Shown: piece after piece, positions 14,290-22,108 of the stretch | Layout of the letters: each line of letters opens with the position of its first letter | Position numbering within the stretch: position 1 is the stretch's first letter | Virus record (IMG/VR): IMGVR_UViG_3300006802_000377 | Span: 1 to 29,291 of that record | DNA length: 29,291 nt | Strand: one strand, 5' to 3' | Source: a virus | Position numbers and translations under genes: made by a program | Notes under the pieces: model-generated | What the model was told of the DNA's origin: nothing | Database searches by the model: none | Seen by the model: only the letters and a program-made list of their open reading frames with translations

Positions 14290-16367
14290 GCGAGGATGTC
14301 CTTCGCGCCGAGGCCGGCGGTGTAGGAGGGGCGCAGGTTCTCGTCCTCGATCGAGGCATATTCGCCCTGCGTCATGTCCTGCGGCATGGCGAGCTTGTCG
14401 GGGAAGAATCGGATCACGCTCGTCGTCACGCCGTTCATCACGACCGTCGTTCGGTCGAACGCAGGGTTGGTCGGAGATGATCCCGATGTCGGAATGTCAT
14501 CGGGGCACGTCACGACGGTCACGCGGTCGCTCGCCATCGACTGATTGCGGTTTCCGTTGAGGTCGCCGTGTCCGCTGTTGACCGCGAACGAGTAGTTCGC
14601 GATGTACGCGCCCTTGCCGCCGGCGCGCTCGGGAAGCATCCGCTGCGGAGACTCGTTCATCGTCGTCGCGTCATGGAAGTCGGTGATCGTGGCAACGGGC
14701 ATCCTGAACTGCACGAGACGTGTCTTCGGCGTGACTGATACGCTCGGTACGGCGAACAGCCCCGTGCTGACATCGACCTTCGACCCTGCCTTCGACTTGT
14801 GCGGGCCGCGCCTCGGGAGCGGGATGTTCCCGTTTGATCCGCCAGTGTTCGGCGTGGCGTTGCGCTCGAGGTCCTTCCTGTTCACGCCACCAGGGACCCT
14901 GCCGATGATGTTTCCGCCCTGACCGACATATCGGTTGATGCGATCATCAGTCTGGCCGAACGCAGCGTCGAACAGCCCGTTCGGGAACGAGTAGACGACG
15001 GGATTCTGCTCGGAGAGCTGGAGCGTCGTCGGCATCTGGAACTCGGCGGAGTTGCCGAACTGCATCCTCGTCGCGTCGTAGACGCTCGGAGTCACCCTGA
15101 CGATGAGGGATCCGCCATACGCATCAGGCTGGAACGCGGGCACGAACTCGAACGTCCCGTTTTCCGTCTTGAGAGGCGAAAGGATGTTCCGCAGAAGAAG
15201 GTAGTCGTCCTTGATCGGCGTGACGCTTCCTGCTGATCCCTCTCCCTCGGTGGAGATGGCGGAGAACTCCTGCGAGGAAGTCGCCTTCGCGATGACCTCG
15301 AAGGTGATCGCGTTCTCGGTGAGCATGTTCTCCTCTGTGACGCGGATCTTCATGATGAAGTCCTGCGCCCAGTTGATCCTGTTCTGCGAAAGCCTGATGC
15401 AGAGCGTGAGGAGCGCGCCTGCGGTCACGTTCCTGTCGCCCTTGACCGAGGCGATGAAGTGCTTGATGCCGAGCAGCGCGTTGTCCTCGAGCGACCGCTC
15501 GAAGGTGTACGAGCAGTTGCCGACGCGGGCTGGCGCTGGCAAGCCGCGCGCGAACTCCTGGTCGGTCACGTCGAAGACGAGCCGCGTTCGGCTCTCGTCC
15601 ATCGCGTATTCCTGCCTCATTCGGCGGAATCCACGGTACAGGTTGCCGCTGACGAACCGGCGGTAGTAGTCGGCGAAGTGGCCTCCGAGCTCGTTCGACG
15701 TGATGAAGTCGACGACCACGTCGTTTCGCGCGTAGTCTCCGACCCTGTACGGATCATCGAATGTCACGCTGTCCGGAGATCCAGCCCTGTCGAATGCAAG
15801 TCCCGCGACACGGAACTGGCCTGGAGCGTAGAAGTTCGGCTGCGAGATGATCTGAAGCGATCCCGTCTTCCTGATCGTCGTCATGCCCATCTCGTCGATG
15901 GAGAACGAAGCCGTGCAGTAGAACGACTTGATTCGGTTCAGCGGAGCGGAAACCGCCTGCGCGAACTCGACGGTGAAGTTCACCATCAGCGCCTTCGTGC
16001 CGGTGATCTGCGTCACGTTCGCCCGGAAGAACGGGCCATAGCCGTTGTCGGTGACGTAGATGTCTCCAGCCGTGCTTCCCGCCGTCGTATCGACGAGCGT
16101 GAACTCATCCTGCCCGCCCGTTCCCGTCTCGATCTTGATCTTCAGCGACCTGCGCGGAACGTTCAGCTTGTTGACGAGGTCGATGCAGAAGTTCTGGTTG
16201 GACGAGAAATCGCCCGATTTGTTGAAGACGAGCGCCTCTCCGCTGACCGAGTGCAGGAGTACCTTCGACTGCGGTGAGTCGTGGTTCGCTGGGTTGTCGA
16301 TCCTGTATTCGGTGATCCGAACCTGATCGAGCGTGACGCCGTTGTAGAAGACGGTGGTTGAGCTCAT
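14286..16367 (-). CDS. Large tail protein, probable tail hub / baseplate component
   Basis: A 693-residue protein starting MSSTTVFYNGVTLDQVRIT, an opening common in phage tail-tip proteins. It has long beta-rich stretches (for example RRSLKIKIETGTGG and ALMVNFTVEFAQ), a basic linker (PRRGPHKSKAGSKVD) near residue 525, and a C-terminal beta region. In siphoviruses the gene after the tape measure codes distal tail and tail-tip hub proteins, so that is the likely role; no motif allows a firmer name. ATG 16367 is chosen because it overlaps the stop of the previous gene (ATGA); an upstream in-frame start five codons earlier would increase overlap. Confidence 0.68.
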   Translation of the reverse strand: MSSTTVFYNGVTLDQVRITEYRIDNPANHDSPQSKVLLHSVSGEALVFNKSGDFSSNQNFCIDLVNKLNVPRRSLKIKIETGTGGQDEFTLVDTTAGSTAGDIYVTDNGYGPFFRANVTQITGTKALMVNFTVEFAQAVSAPLNRIKSFYCTASFSIDEMGMTTIRKTGSLQIISQPNFYAPGQFRVAGLAFDRAGSPDSVTFDDPYRVGDYARNDVVVDFITSNELGGHFADYYRRFVSGNLYRGFRRMRQEYAMDESRTRLVFDVTDQEFARGLPAPARVGNCSYTFERSLEDNALLGIKHFIASVKGDRNVTAGALLTLCIRLSQNRINWAQDFIMKIRVTEENMLTENAITFEVIAKATSSQEFSAISTEGEGSAGSVTPIKDDYLLLRNILSPLKTENGTFEFVPAFQPDAYGGSLIVRVTPSVYDATRMQFGNSAEFQMPTTLQLSEQNPVVYSFPNGLFDAAFGQTDDRINRYVGQGGNIIGRVPGGVNRKDLERNATPNTGGSNGNIPLPRRGPHKSKAGSKVDVSTGLFAVPSVSVTPKTRLVQFRMPVATITDFHDATTMNESPQRMLPERAGGKGAYIANYSFAVNSGHGDLNGNRNQSMASDRVTVVTCPDDIPTSGSSPTNPAFDRTTVVMNGVTTSVIRFFPDKLAMPQDMTQGEYASIEDENLRPSYTAGLGAKDILA

Positions 16368-17656
16368 GGACGGTAATCCCACCAGTTGCGCTTGTTCGCT
16401 GCCTTGTTCGTGTATGCAGACGATGTGCTGAACCTGCCGCCGGTCATGGTCTCGAGGTCAAGCTCGAACTGAGACTGGACAACATTGCGCATGTTTGCGA
16501 GTCTTCCGGACAGCCAAGTCTCATATGCCATCCTCATCCACATGAAATGAGGCATCAATGACCCGCCAACACCCATTGCGCCCATCACGGCATTGCTCAT
16601 ATTTCCACTGAAAAGACCCGTTATCAAAGTCGACGCCGCCGATCCAAGCGTGAGCCCGAGAGATCCAATCTCAGCGGCAGATTGCGTGAAGAACTGCCTG
16701 ATCGGGCGCGTCTCCTGGATGAAGCCAAGCTGTGCCTGCGTGAATGCCCTGTATGACGAGACCACGCCACGGTTGTTGGCGATCTTCATCTGATCGAGAA
16801 TCTCGGCCATGCGGACATTCATGTTCATCTGCGCCATCGGGACGCTGACGTTGCCCATTCGGGTCCGCATGTCGACCGCAAGGTTCGGGACATACCTGAC
16901 GAAGCTGACGATGGACCTGATCGCCGTCCCGATCATGCTGATCGTCGCGAGGACCTTGCCGACCCCTGAGACGAGCGCCATGATCGCGCTCTGCTCGGAA
17001 ACAGGCTTCTCAGGCTTATCTGGACGAGCCGCCTTGTCCGATCCCGGAATCAGCCGTCCGGTCTTCAGGTCATATCTCGCACCGACCTTGAGCGCATCGC
17101 TTCCCGTGCCCATGACGCCAGGAATGCCGCCGAAACCAGAGCTCTGGAGCGAGAAGAATCCATACTGCTTCTGGTTCACAGGATCGGTCTCGAATCCGAA
17201 CGGAGTCGGGACCTTCGGCCTGTTCGCCTCTGCGGCTGAAGGCGGAAGGAGAAGTCCTCTCCTGATCCTGCCCATCGCCCGCATGTGCTCCGCCTGTGCG
17301 CGAAGGGGGGAGAATGGAGCTGAACTCGCATACGAAGGCGAGGCATATGGAGAGTAGGGGACGATCGCCTTGCGTGGATCGACATGGAACACGCGCTCGA
17401 CGCCTACACCGGCTCCCCTGCCTACTCGGCTACCGATTCCAGCCTCTCCGCCAAGCGATCGTCCGCTCGTTGCGATCCGGCGAAGCGTGTCCAGGATCGC
17501 ACGCACGTTGCCGTTGATCGCGCCGACGTTGACCTGAATGTGCTTCAGCGTCTCGAGGACGGAGTTCATTCCTCCGTCGCCGCCACCGCGAGCGGGATCT
17601 CCTCCGCCGTCGTCGGGGAACTGGAACACGAGGTTGTGCGTCGGGATATCCGCCAT
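16364..17656 (-). CDS. Candidate tape-measure-like or minor tail protein with hydrophobic core
   Basis: A 430-residue protein. The N-terminal 30 residues are Asp/Gly-rich, followed by a helix (SVLETLKHIQVNVGAINGNVR near residues 32-52), a Pro/Gly/Arg-rich middle, and from about residue 230 a helical, hydrophobic half with several membrane-like stretches (LVSGVGKVLATISMIGTAI, LGLTLGSAASTLITGLFSG). It lies after the tail assembly chaperone and before the tail-tip proteins, which is where tape measure genes lie. At 430 residues it would measure only a short tail of roughly 60-70 nm, assuming about 1.5 angstrom per residue. Alternatively it is a minor tail protein and the true tape measure is absent. 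Start overlaps previous stop. Confidence 0.6.
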   Translation of the reverse strand: MADIPTHNLVFQFPDDGGGDPARGGGDGGMNSVLETLKHIQVNVGAINGNVRAILDTLRRIATSGRSLGGEAGIGSRVGRGAGVGVERVFHVDPRKAIVPYSPYASPSYASSAPFSPLRAQAEHMRAMGRIRRGLLLPPSAAEANRPKVPTPFGFETDPVNQKQYGFFSLQSSGFGGIPGVMGTGSDALKVGARYDLKTGRLIPGSDKAARPDKPEKPVSEQSAIMALVSGVGKVLATISMIGTAIRSIVSFVRYVPNLAVDMRTRMGNVSVPMAQMNMNVRMAEILDQMKIANNRGVVSSYRAFTQAQLGFIQETRPIRQFFTQSAAEIGSLGLTLGSAASTLITGLFSGNMSNAVMGAMGVGGSLMPHFMWMRMAYETWLSGRLANMRNVVQSQFELDLETMTGGRFSTSSAYTNKAANKRNWWDYRP

Positions 17657-18456
17657 CAGCCGATCTCCAGCCTGTACGACAGGTTAGTCGCCGTCGTCGG
17701 GTAAGCCCTGCGGTATCGGTAGTACGTCACGCCGTCCTGCACGACGGTTCCCGTGGCGGGACCGCTCGGCGGCAGGAAGCCCGAGTGGTAGAACGGCTCG
17801 AGACCCTGCGCGGTCTTGAACGTCACGCCGCGCGCATGTATGTCCTGCGGGATCAGGAACCACGCATAGGCGCTCGATGTCCCCGCACGGTTCACCGATG
17901 TCGTGAAGTTCAGCGACCCGTTGTGGAACGACTCGCTCGGAAGGTCGCCCCATGCTGGCTGCGTTGCGCTGTAGCCGAACTTCATCGCGCCGGCGACAGG
18001 CCACGCAAGGGCATACGAGCAGACGAAGATGTCCGTGGCGGACAGGTGGAGCTGCGCCCGAGGCTCGAGCCTGACGGGACCGCTCGAGACGAACCTGATC
18101 GGGACCTGGAGGATCCCGCCGAGCTCGTGCTGGATCAGCGCGCTCCTGATGGCTCCCTGACGCTCGATGACGCCGTGGTCCTCGCCGGCGAGCTGCCGGC
18201 TCTGCTTGATGTCGTTGTCAGATGCCGTGCGGACGAACGTGGTGACGGCGAACCGCTCCGTGACGAACCCGAGGCCAGTTCGGTTCATCTCGTTCGTCGC
18301 GCCGGCGGCGAGAGGCGAGATCTGCACGACGAAGTCCATCGCCTCGGTGAAGCGCGGCTCGTTCGTCAGGTAGACGCGGCTCTCCGGCAGGTCAAGCGCG
18401 TCGACGAGCCTTGCGCGGAGCGAGCGGTAGAGATGTGCCTGCGTGATAACGATCAT
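17656..18456 (-). CDS. Tail terminator-like protein with an extra C-terminal domain
   Basis: A 266-residue protein. Residues 1-155 look like a tail completion or terminator protein: an N-terminal helix (LYRSLRARLVDALDLPESRVYL), then strands with FVVQISPLA and ERFAVTTFVRT, a helix, and a final strand, the general layout of gpU-like proteins. Residues 160-266 form an added Tyr/Trp/Gly-rich beta domain (FGYSATQPAWGDLP ... YPTTATNLSYRLEIG) of a type often seen on phage structural proteins. Terminator proteins are usually about 130-150 residues, so the second half is an extension. It overlaps the frameshift product's stop by ATGA. Confidence 0.6.
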   Translation of the reverse strand: MIVITQAHLYRSLRARLVDALDLPESRVYLTNEPRFTEAMDFVVQISPLAAGATNEMNRTGLGFVTERFAVTTFVRTASDNDIKQSRQLAGEDHGVIERQGAIRSALIQHELGGILQVPIRFVSSGPVRLEPRAQLHLSATDIFVCSYALAWPVAGAMKFGYSATQPAWGDLPSESFHNGSLNFTTSVNRAGTSSAYAWFLIPQDIHARGVTFKTAQGLEPFYHSGFLPPSGPATGTVVQDGVTYYRYRRAYPTTATNLSYRLEIG

Positions 18457-18964
18457 CGCGGGAACCCCGACTTCTGCTTCATCGCCTCGATCTTCATCTT
18501 GGCGATGTCCTTTGCGGATCCGCCGCAGTCCTTGATGAGGTCGGCATTCGCGTCGGCGGAGAGGCAGGCGGCGATACCCCGTGCGAACATCGCGCTCTGG
18601 ACAGCCAACGCGGTGCGGATGTTCTGGAATAGTCCCACTGCCTCCTCCTCGTTCTTGCAGGCACTCGGCGGGAACCCGTAGGCGGCGGCGAAGAGCGCAG
18701 CCGCCTTTAGGCGTTTCCCGCTTTGTTCATCAGCCTGGACAGGCGCACGCTGAGAGCCCAGATCTCATGGTCGCTGAGTCCTTCGTGGTTGTCCATCGCC
18801 GCCTTCATCGCCTCGATCACCGCCTCCTTCGGGGGGTTCTCGTCGCCCTTCGTCTTGTCGAGCAGGATGCTCGTGTAGACGAGGGAGTCGATGCGGTACT
18901 CCAGCTCTCCCTTCGCGAAGGTGAAGTTCCACTCGTCGTTGCCGATCTCGATTCGTTGTGGCAT
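18453..18964 (-). CDS. Tail assembly chaperone, long -1 frameshift product (gpGT-like)
   Basis: Slippage by -1 on GGGAAAC (18713-18719) joins 84 residues of the short form to 86 residues read in the -1 frame (first codons CGC CTA AAG), ending at 18453, for a predicted 170-residue protein. The -1 frame stays open across the stop of the short form and downstream. The extension is helical with a VGLFQNIRTALAVQSAMFARG stretch (near residues 110-130) and ends KQKSGFPR. Without frameshifting the extension would need a GTG start at 18638 with SD-like GAGGAGGAG too close to it. Known role of this arrangement: the minor fusion binds the tail tube protein while the G part coats the tape measure. Confidence 0.78.
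18684..18719 (-). promoter_or_regulatory. Programmed -1 ribosomal frameshift site
   Basis: The slippery heptamer GGGAAAC (18713-18719) is followed by a 7-nt spacer GCCTAAA, which contains the zero-frame stop, and then a GC stem GGCGGC (18700-18705) / GCCGCC (18684-18689) with a 10-nt loop. Slippery site, spacing and stem all match canonical -1 frameshift signals; lambda G-T uses GGGAAAG. Confidence 0.85.
18707..18964 (-). CDS. Tail assembly chaperone, short form (gpG-like)
   Basis: An 85-residue, mostly helical, acidic protein coded right after the tail tube gene; SD AGGA precedes the ATG. Lambda-like siphoviruses have here gene G, whose product and -1 frameshift extension gpGT chaperone the tape measure during tail assembly. 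The gene ends with codons GCG GGA AAC GCC TAA, giving the slippery heptamer GGGAAAC in the exact X XXY YYZ phase two codons before the stop. Sequence similarity to lambda gpG is not claimed; the call rests on size, position and the frameshift signal. Confidence 0.8.
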   Translation of the reverse strand: MPQRIEIGNDEWNFTFAKGELEYRIDSLVYTSILLDKTKGDENPPKEAVIEAMKAAMDNHEGLSDHEIWALSVRLSRLMNKAGNA

Positions 18965-18974
18965 CTCTCGTCCT

Positions 18975-19517
18975 TTATGTTCCGCCCTTTGTGCTTGTCG
19001 TCAAGGGCGTGTTCGTTCCGTCAGCCACGCTCGTGAACGAGAGCGCGATGCGCTTGACGGTGTTTCCCATGTCCATGTACTCGGGTCCCGCGCTCAACAT
19101 GCAGTTGAACCTGTAGACCGTCTCTCCGGCGCGGTCAGGCTCGACCATGATCGTGACCACGCGGGTTCCGCTCGTCACGACCACTCCGCCCACCGTGGCC
19201 TCCTCGCCTTCATCCGTGATGATGGGGTTGTTCACGATTCCCTGCCGGCACTTCTTGAGGAGCTTGTTGAGCTCGCCCTGGTCCCACGCGACCATCGTGA
19301 AGTCGATCGACCACGTCGTGCCGGCGAGCACCGCCTCCGCGATCATGTCGCCGAGGTCGCTTCGCGAGAACGTGCGGTAGTGGTCGCGGCCCGTGATGCG
19401 GACGAGATCCTCGTTGTCGGTTCGACCGAGCTCGGAGAGGTTGGATCCGCTCTGGTTCGTGCCAGCGCCCCAGTAGATCTTCGTCGGTCCATTTACATGA
19501 AAGTCGCCTGCGGCCAT
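18975..19517 (-). CDS. Major tail tube protein
   Basis: A 180-residue protein, mainly beta, with a short N-terminal motif (MAAGDFHVNGPTKIYWG), a middle with GTTWSIDFTMVAWDQGELNKLL and VTSGTRVVTIMVEP, and an end LSFTSVADGTNTPLTT. Length, all-beta character and position just before the frameshifted chaperone gene match the tube subunit of siphovirus tails, where hexamer rings stack around the tape measure. SD GGAG is 7 nt before the ATG, and only 1 nt separates it from the previous stop. No Ig-like C-terminal domain is present. Confidence 0.78.
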   Translation of the reverse strand: MAAGDFHVNGPTKIYWGAGTNQSGSNLSELGRTDNEDLVRITGRDHYRTFSRSDLGDMIAEAVLAGTTWSIDFTMVAWDQGELNKLLKKCRQGIVNNPIITDEGEEATVGGVVVTSGTRVVTIMVEPDRAGETVYRFNCMLSAGPEYMDMGNTVKRIALSFTSVADGTNTPLTTSTKGGT

Positions 19518-19518
19518 G

Positions 19519-20019
19519 TCATGCTCCAGCGATGCGGTCCATCGCGTTGTTCACGATATCGTTCATGTCATCCCTCGAGATGTCGTTCCACGGCCTCGAG
19601 GGAACCCTCACCTTCTTCTTGACGACGAAGTCGACGCCCTCGGTCAGCTCGGCGAAGTTTCTCATCCTGCGGATGCCCTTCGTTCGACCGAGATACACGT
19701 TGCCGAACTCCCCTCCGCGCGCTTGCTCGACGCCGTAGTCCCTTGACAGGATAGCGACGTTCACCTGCACTCCGCCATTGCCAAGCGACGACATTTCGGG
19801 GTTGCCGACCTTCACGGACTGGTACAGGTTCCCCGTGTCAAGAAGCGGCCTGTCCGCGTTCGTCCTGTCCGCCTCGAACGGGATGAACTTGCTGTCCCAG
19901 ATCGCGAGCGGCTCGAGCCGAACGCGGTTTCCCCCCTGCGCGCCCTCGCTGCGCTCCAGGTTCCGGCGAAGCGCCTCCGCCACGTCGTTCGACACGGCTG
20001 CGACGATCGAGCGGATCAT
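19519..20019 (-). CDS. Head-tail joining protein, HK97 gp10-like
   Basis: A 166-residue protein with an N-terminal helix (VSNDVAEALRRNLERSEG), then PLLDTGNLYQSVKVGNPEM, a motif typical of the HK97 gp10 / phage virion morphogenesis group (P-LxDTGxLxxSV), then strands, a GVEQARGGEFGNVYLGR segment and a helical C-terminus (DDMNDIVNNAMDRI). Such proteins sit at the head-tail interface. ATG 20019 has GAAGG 6 nt upstream. A GTG at 20040 overlapping the previous stop (GTGA) would add seven residues and is a real alternative. Confidence 0.78.
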   Translation of the reverse strand: MIRSIVAAVSNDVAEALRRNLERSEGAQGGNRVRLEPLAIWDSKFIPFEADRTNADRPLLDTGNLYQSVKVGNPEMSSLGNGGVQVNVAILSRDYGVEQARGGEFGNVYLGRTKGIRRMRNFAELTEGVDFVVKKKVRVPSRPWNDISRDDMNDIVNNAMDRIAGA

Positions 20020-20036
20020 GGCGAGCCTTCGCGGAG

Positions 20037-20528
20037 TCACGATGCCGTGTACTTCCTTCTCGGGAAGAACTCGCTGTCGGCGACCATCCCGAGGTTGCCG
20101 CGCTGGACCTGGCTGATGACCGACAGCATCGGCTTCGATGCGTCGATGTTCGCCGCGACGGGGAACACCCTGCCGCCGTCGCGGAGATCGAGCAGCATCG
20201 CGTTCGCCTTGTCGATCCTGTCCTTGATTGCATCGCCGAACGGACCGCCACGGCGCGCGAGCAGGATGCCGAGCGCCAGGTCGCACACGACGCCGATCAG
20301 GCTCCAGTTCGCGGACGACTGGAGCGCATCGAGGTCGGACTCGTCGTACACGCCGCCACGGAGCGCATAGGTCTGCACCTCGTGCGATGCCCGAGTGAGC
20401 GCCGTGACGATGATCGTGTTCGTGTTGTCGACGACGCCGTCCGCCTCCGCGTCGATCCCGAGCTCCGATAGGAGCCGCTGGTCGACCGCAAGGATGAACT
20501 GCGCCACGGTCGCGTATGGAACGGGCAT
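20037..20528 (-). CDS. Head-tail connector protein, DUF1320 / Mu gp36-like
   Basis: A 163-residue protein, mainly helical: YATVAQFILAVDQRLLSELG at the start, then NTIIVTALTRASHEVQTYALRGGVYDES, helices covering WSLIGVVCDLALGILLARRG, and a C-terminal MVADSEFFPR. This pattern (Y-x-T at the start, a residue series predicting four helices, about 140-165 residues) is that of DUF1320 proteins such as Mu gp36, adaptor proteins below the portal. SD GGAGG lies just before the ATG and directly after the hairpin that follows the capsid gene. Confidence 0.75.
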   Translation of the reverse strand: MPVPYATVAQFILAVDQRLLSELGIDAEADGVVDNTNTIIVTALTRASHEVQTYALRGGVYDESDLDALQSSANWSLIGVVCDLALGILLARRGGPFGDAIKDRIDKANAMLLDLRDGGRVFPVAANIDASKPMLSVISQVQRGNLGMVADSEFFPRRKYTAS

Positions 20529-20542
20529 GTGCCCTCCGATAA

Positions 20543-20576
20543 GGGGAGGGATGGGTTCTTAGGCCCACCCCTCCCC
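20543..20576 (-). terminator. Strong G-rich hairpin after the capsid gene
   Basis: Arms 20543-20555 and 20564-20576 pair over 13 bp (one G-U) around an 8-nt loop. On the minus strand it follows the major capsid stop by 26 nt and precedes the SD of the next gene. There is only a short TTAT after it, so it may be a partial terminator, an RNA processing or stability hairpin that keeps capsid mRNA abundant, rather than a full stop. Confidence 0.65.
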
Positions 20577-20602
20577 CCACGAAAAGAGAGAGATCGTCCC
20601 GA

Positions 20603-21655
20603 TCAGGCGAAGATGTTCGCGACGTAGATGCCGGCGAGCGGAGCGGTCAGCTCGGGGACGCTGTTGTCCACGATGCTGCCGACCGTGCGGCGGTTCTTCG
20701 GGTCATCGAAGGTCTCGACCGTCATGTCCTCGTAGACGAAGTTGGTGATGGTCGCGAAGTTCGACCCACCCTCGACGCCGACGAGACCCTGCGGACGGGA
20801 CAAGAAGAGGACACGGCCATCGCCGAGGATGTAGTCCGCCGCTCGGGTCGCGCCCTTCTGGGTCGAGACCTTGACCGCGTCCTCGATGACGATGTCGCCG
20901 ATGCCGAACAGCGCGGGAGCGAGGCCGTAGCGGGAGAAGTTGCCTTCGCCCTTCATCAGGTCAACGCCCTGCGTGTACTTGATGAGGTCCTTCATTTCCG
21001 CAGTGCGCGACAGGCGGAAGGCCGTCTTGGGCGACATGACGCAGATGATGTCGCTCATCTGGATCGCGCCACCCGTGTTGACCATCAGCTTCTCGGTCGC
21101 GGTCTGGAAGAGACGCGCGGCATAGGGCTTGTCGGTCGCGTTGCCGTCCTCGACGCCGTTCGTCGTGGTGGCCGCTCCAAAGGCCAGAGCGTCGAAGTCG
21201 GCGAAGTAGTTGACGTTGTTCGTCCAGTTGCCCGCAGTGGTCAGCACGTTGAGCACGCGCTGCGTGCGGAGCGTCATCAGCTGGGCTGCGCGGCTGCGGG
21301 CGTGCTGCGCCACGATGTCCCATGCGGCGACCTTCGCGGTCTCGTAGGGGATGTGGAAGCCGCGCTCGAACCGCTTGGTCGTGAACTGCGCGAACTCGAA
21401 GTCGTTGTTCACGCCGGTCGGACGGTCCTCGCCGTATGCCCAGCGGAAGTCGTTCTCATCGACCACGCGGACGGCCTCGTCCGAGTTGATCTTGAGGTAG
21501 TAGCCGCTGACGGTCGAGACGGGGACGAGCTTGGTGTAGCGGTTCAGCGCGAACGACTTGACGTTCCGCGTGAACTCGGTCTGGATGAGGCCGGTCGCCT
21601 CGCTGAAGGTGGGCACGAACGTATTCAGTCCGCCACCGATGTTTGCATCTGCCAT
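20603..21655 (-). CDS. Major capsid protein, HK97 fold
   Basis: A 350-residue protein lying after the scaffold and decoration genes, as expected. Features of the HK97-type capsid fold include an N-arm (ATGLIQTEFTRNVKSFALNRYTKL region, residues 20-43), an RFERGFHIPYET segment followed by a long helix (DIVAQHARSRAAQLMTLRTQRV) as in the spine helix, and a late domain with ADYILGDGRVLFLSRP. No long N-terminal delta domain is present, in line with the separate scaffold gene. GAGGT precedes the ATG. Expected to be the most abundant virion protein; a strong hairpin follows the gene. Confidence 0.88.
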   Translation of the reverse strand: MADANIGGGLNTFVPTFSEATGLIQTEFTRNVKSFALNRYTKLVPVSTVSGYYLKINSDEAVRVVDENDFRWAYGEDRPTGVNNDFEFAQFTTKRFERGFHIPYETAKVAAWDIVAQHARSRAAQLMTLRTQRVLNVLTTAGNWTNNVNYFADFDALAFGAATTTNGVEDGNATDKPYAARLFQTATEKLMVNTGGAIQMSDIICVMSPKTAFRLSRTAEMKDLIKYTQGVDLMKGEGNFSRYGLAPALFGIGDIVIEDAVKVSTQKGATRAADYILGDGRVLFLSRPQGLVGVEGGSNFATITNFVYEDMTVETFDDPKNRRTVGSIVDNSVPELTAPLAGIYVANIFA

Positions 21656-21689
21656 GTGTGTTTACCTCGTTGGTTGGTGTGCGGACGAA

Positions 21690-22088
21690 TCAGGCAATGA
21701 CGGTCATCGGCATCTTGTAGACGCGGATGATCTCGCTGGCACCTGCGGCGGGCTCGAGAGCGATGCCGAAGGGGAACTGCGTGGCGACTGCGGTCTGGGC
21801 TCGGCCATTGGCGCTCGGGGCGACCCGCGCTCCTGCAAGGATCGCGGCAGCTGCCTCGACCAGGACGACGTTGCCGCCCTGGAGGTTGATCGGATCGCCT
21901 GCTGCGGCGTGAAGGTTGGTCACGCCGGTCGCGGGGAACGACTTGCTGGAGCCATCGGCAACGCCAACGGCGATGTTCGTGATGGCATCGCAGGTGATGC
22001 CCAGGTTGCGACCGCTGACGCGAACGAAGCGGTATGCGGTGCAATCGCCGCTTGCGACGAGTGATGGAGTGTCAGAGTATGCGCTCAT
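21690..22088 (-). CDS. Capsid decoration protein, DUF2190-like
   Basis: A 132-residue beta protein. The pattern of a polar start, ITCDAITNIAVGVADGS, ... GDPINLQGGNVVLVEAAAAI, GARVAPSANGRAQTA, FPFGIALEPAAGASEIIRVY matches DUF2190-type proteins and other capsid cement proteins of tailed phages. It lies directly before the major capsid gene, the usual place. It should bind the outer capsid surface and stabilise the head after expansion. GGAAGG precedes the ATG. No other function is suggested. Confidence 0.8.
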   Translation of the reverse strand: MSAYSDTPSLVASGDCTAYRFVRVSGRNLGITCDAITNIAVGVADGSSKSFPATGVTNLHAAAGDPINLQGGNVVLVEAAAAILAGARVAPSANGRAQTAVATQFPFGIALEPAAGASEIIRVYKMPMTVIA

Positions 22089-22108
22089 GTCTGGAGCCTT
22101 CCTTTAGA

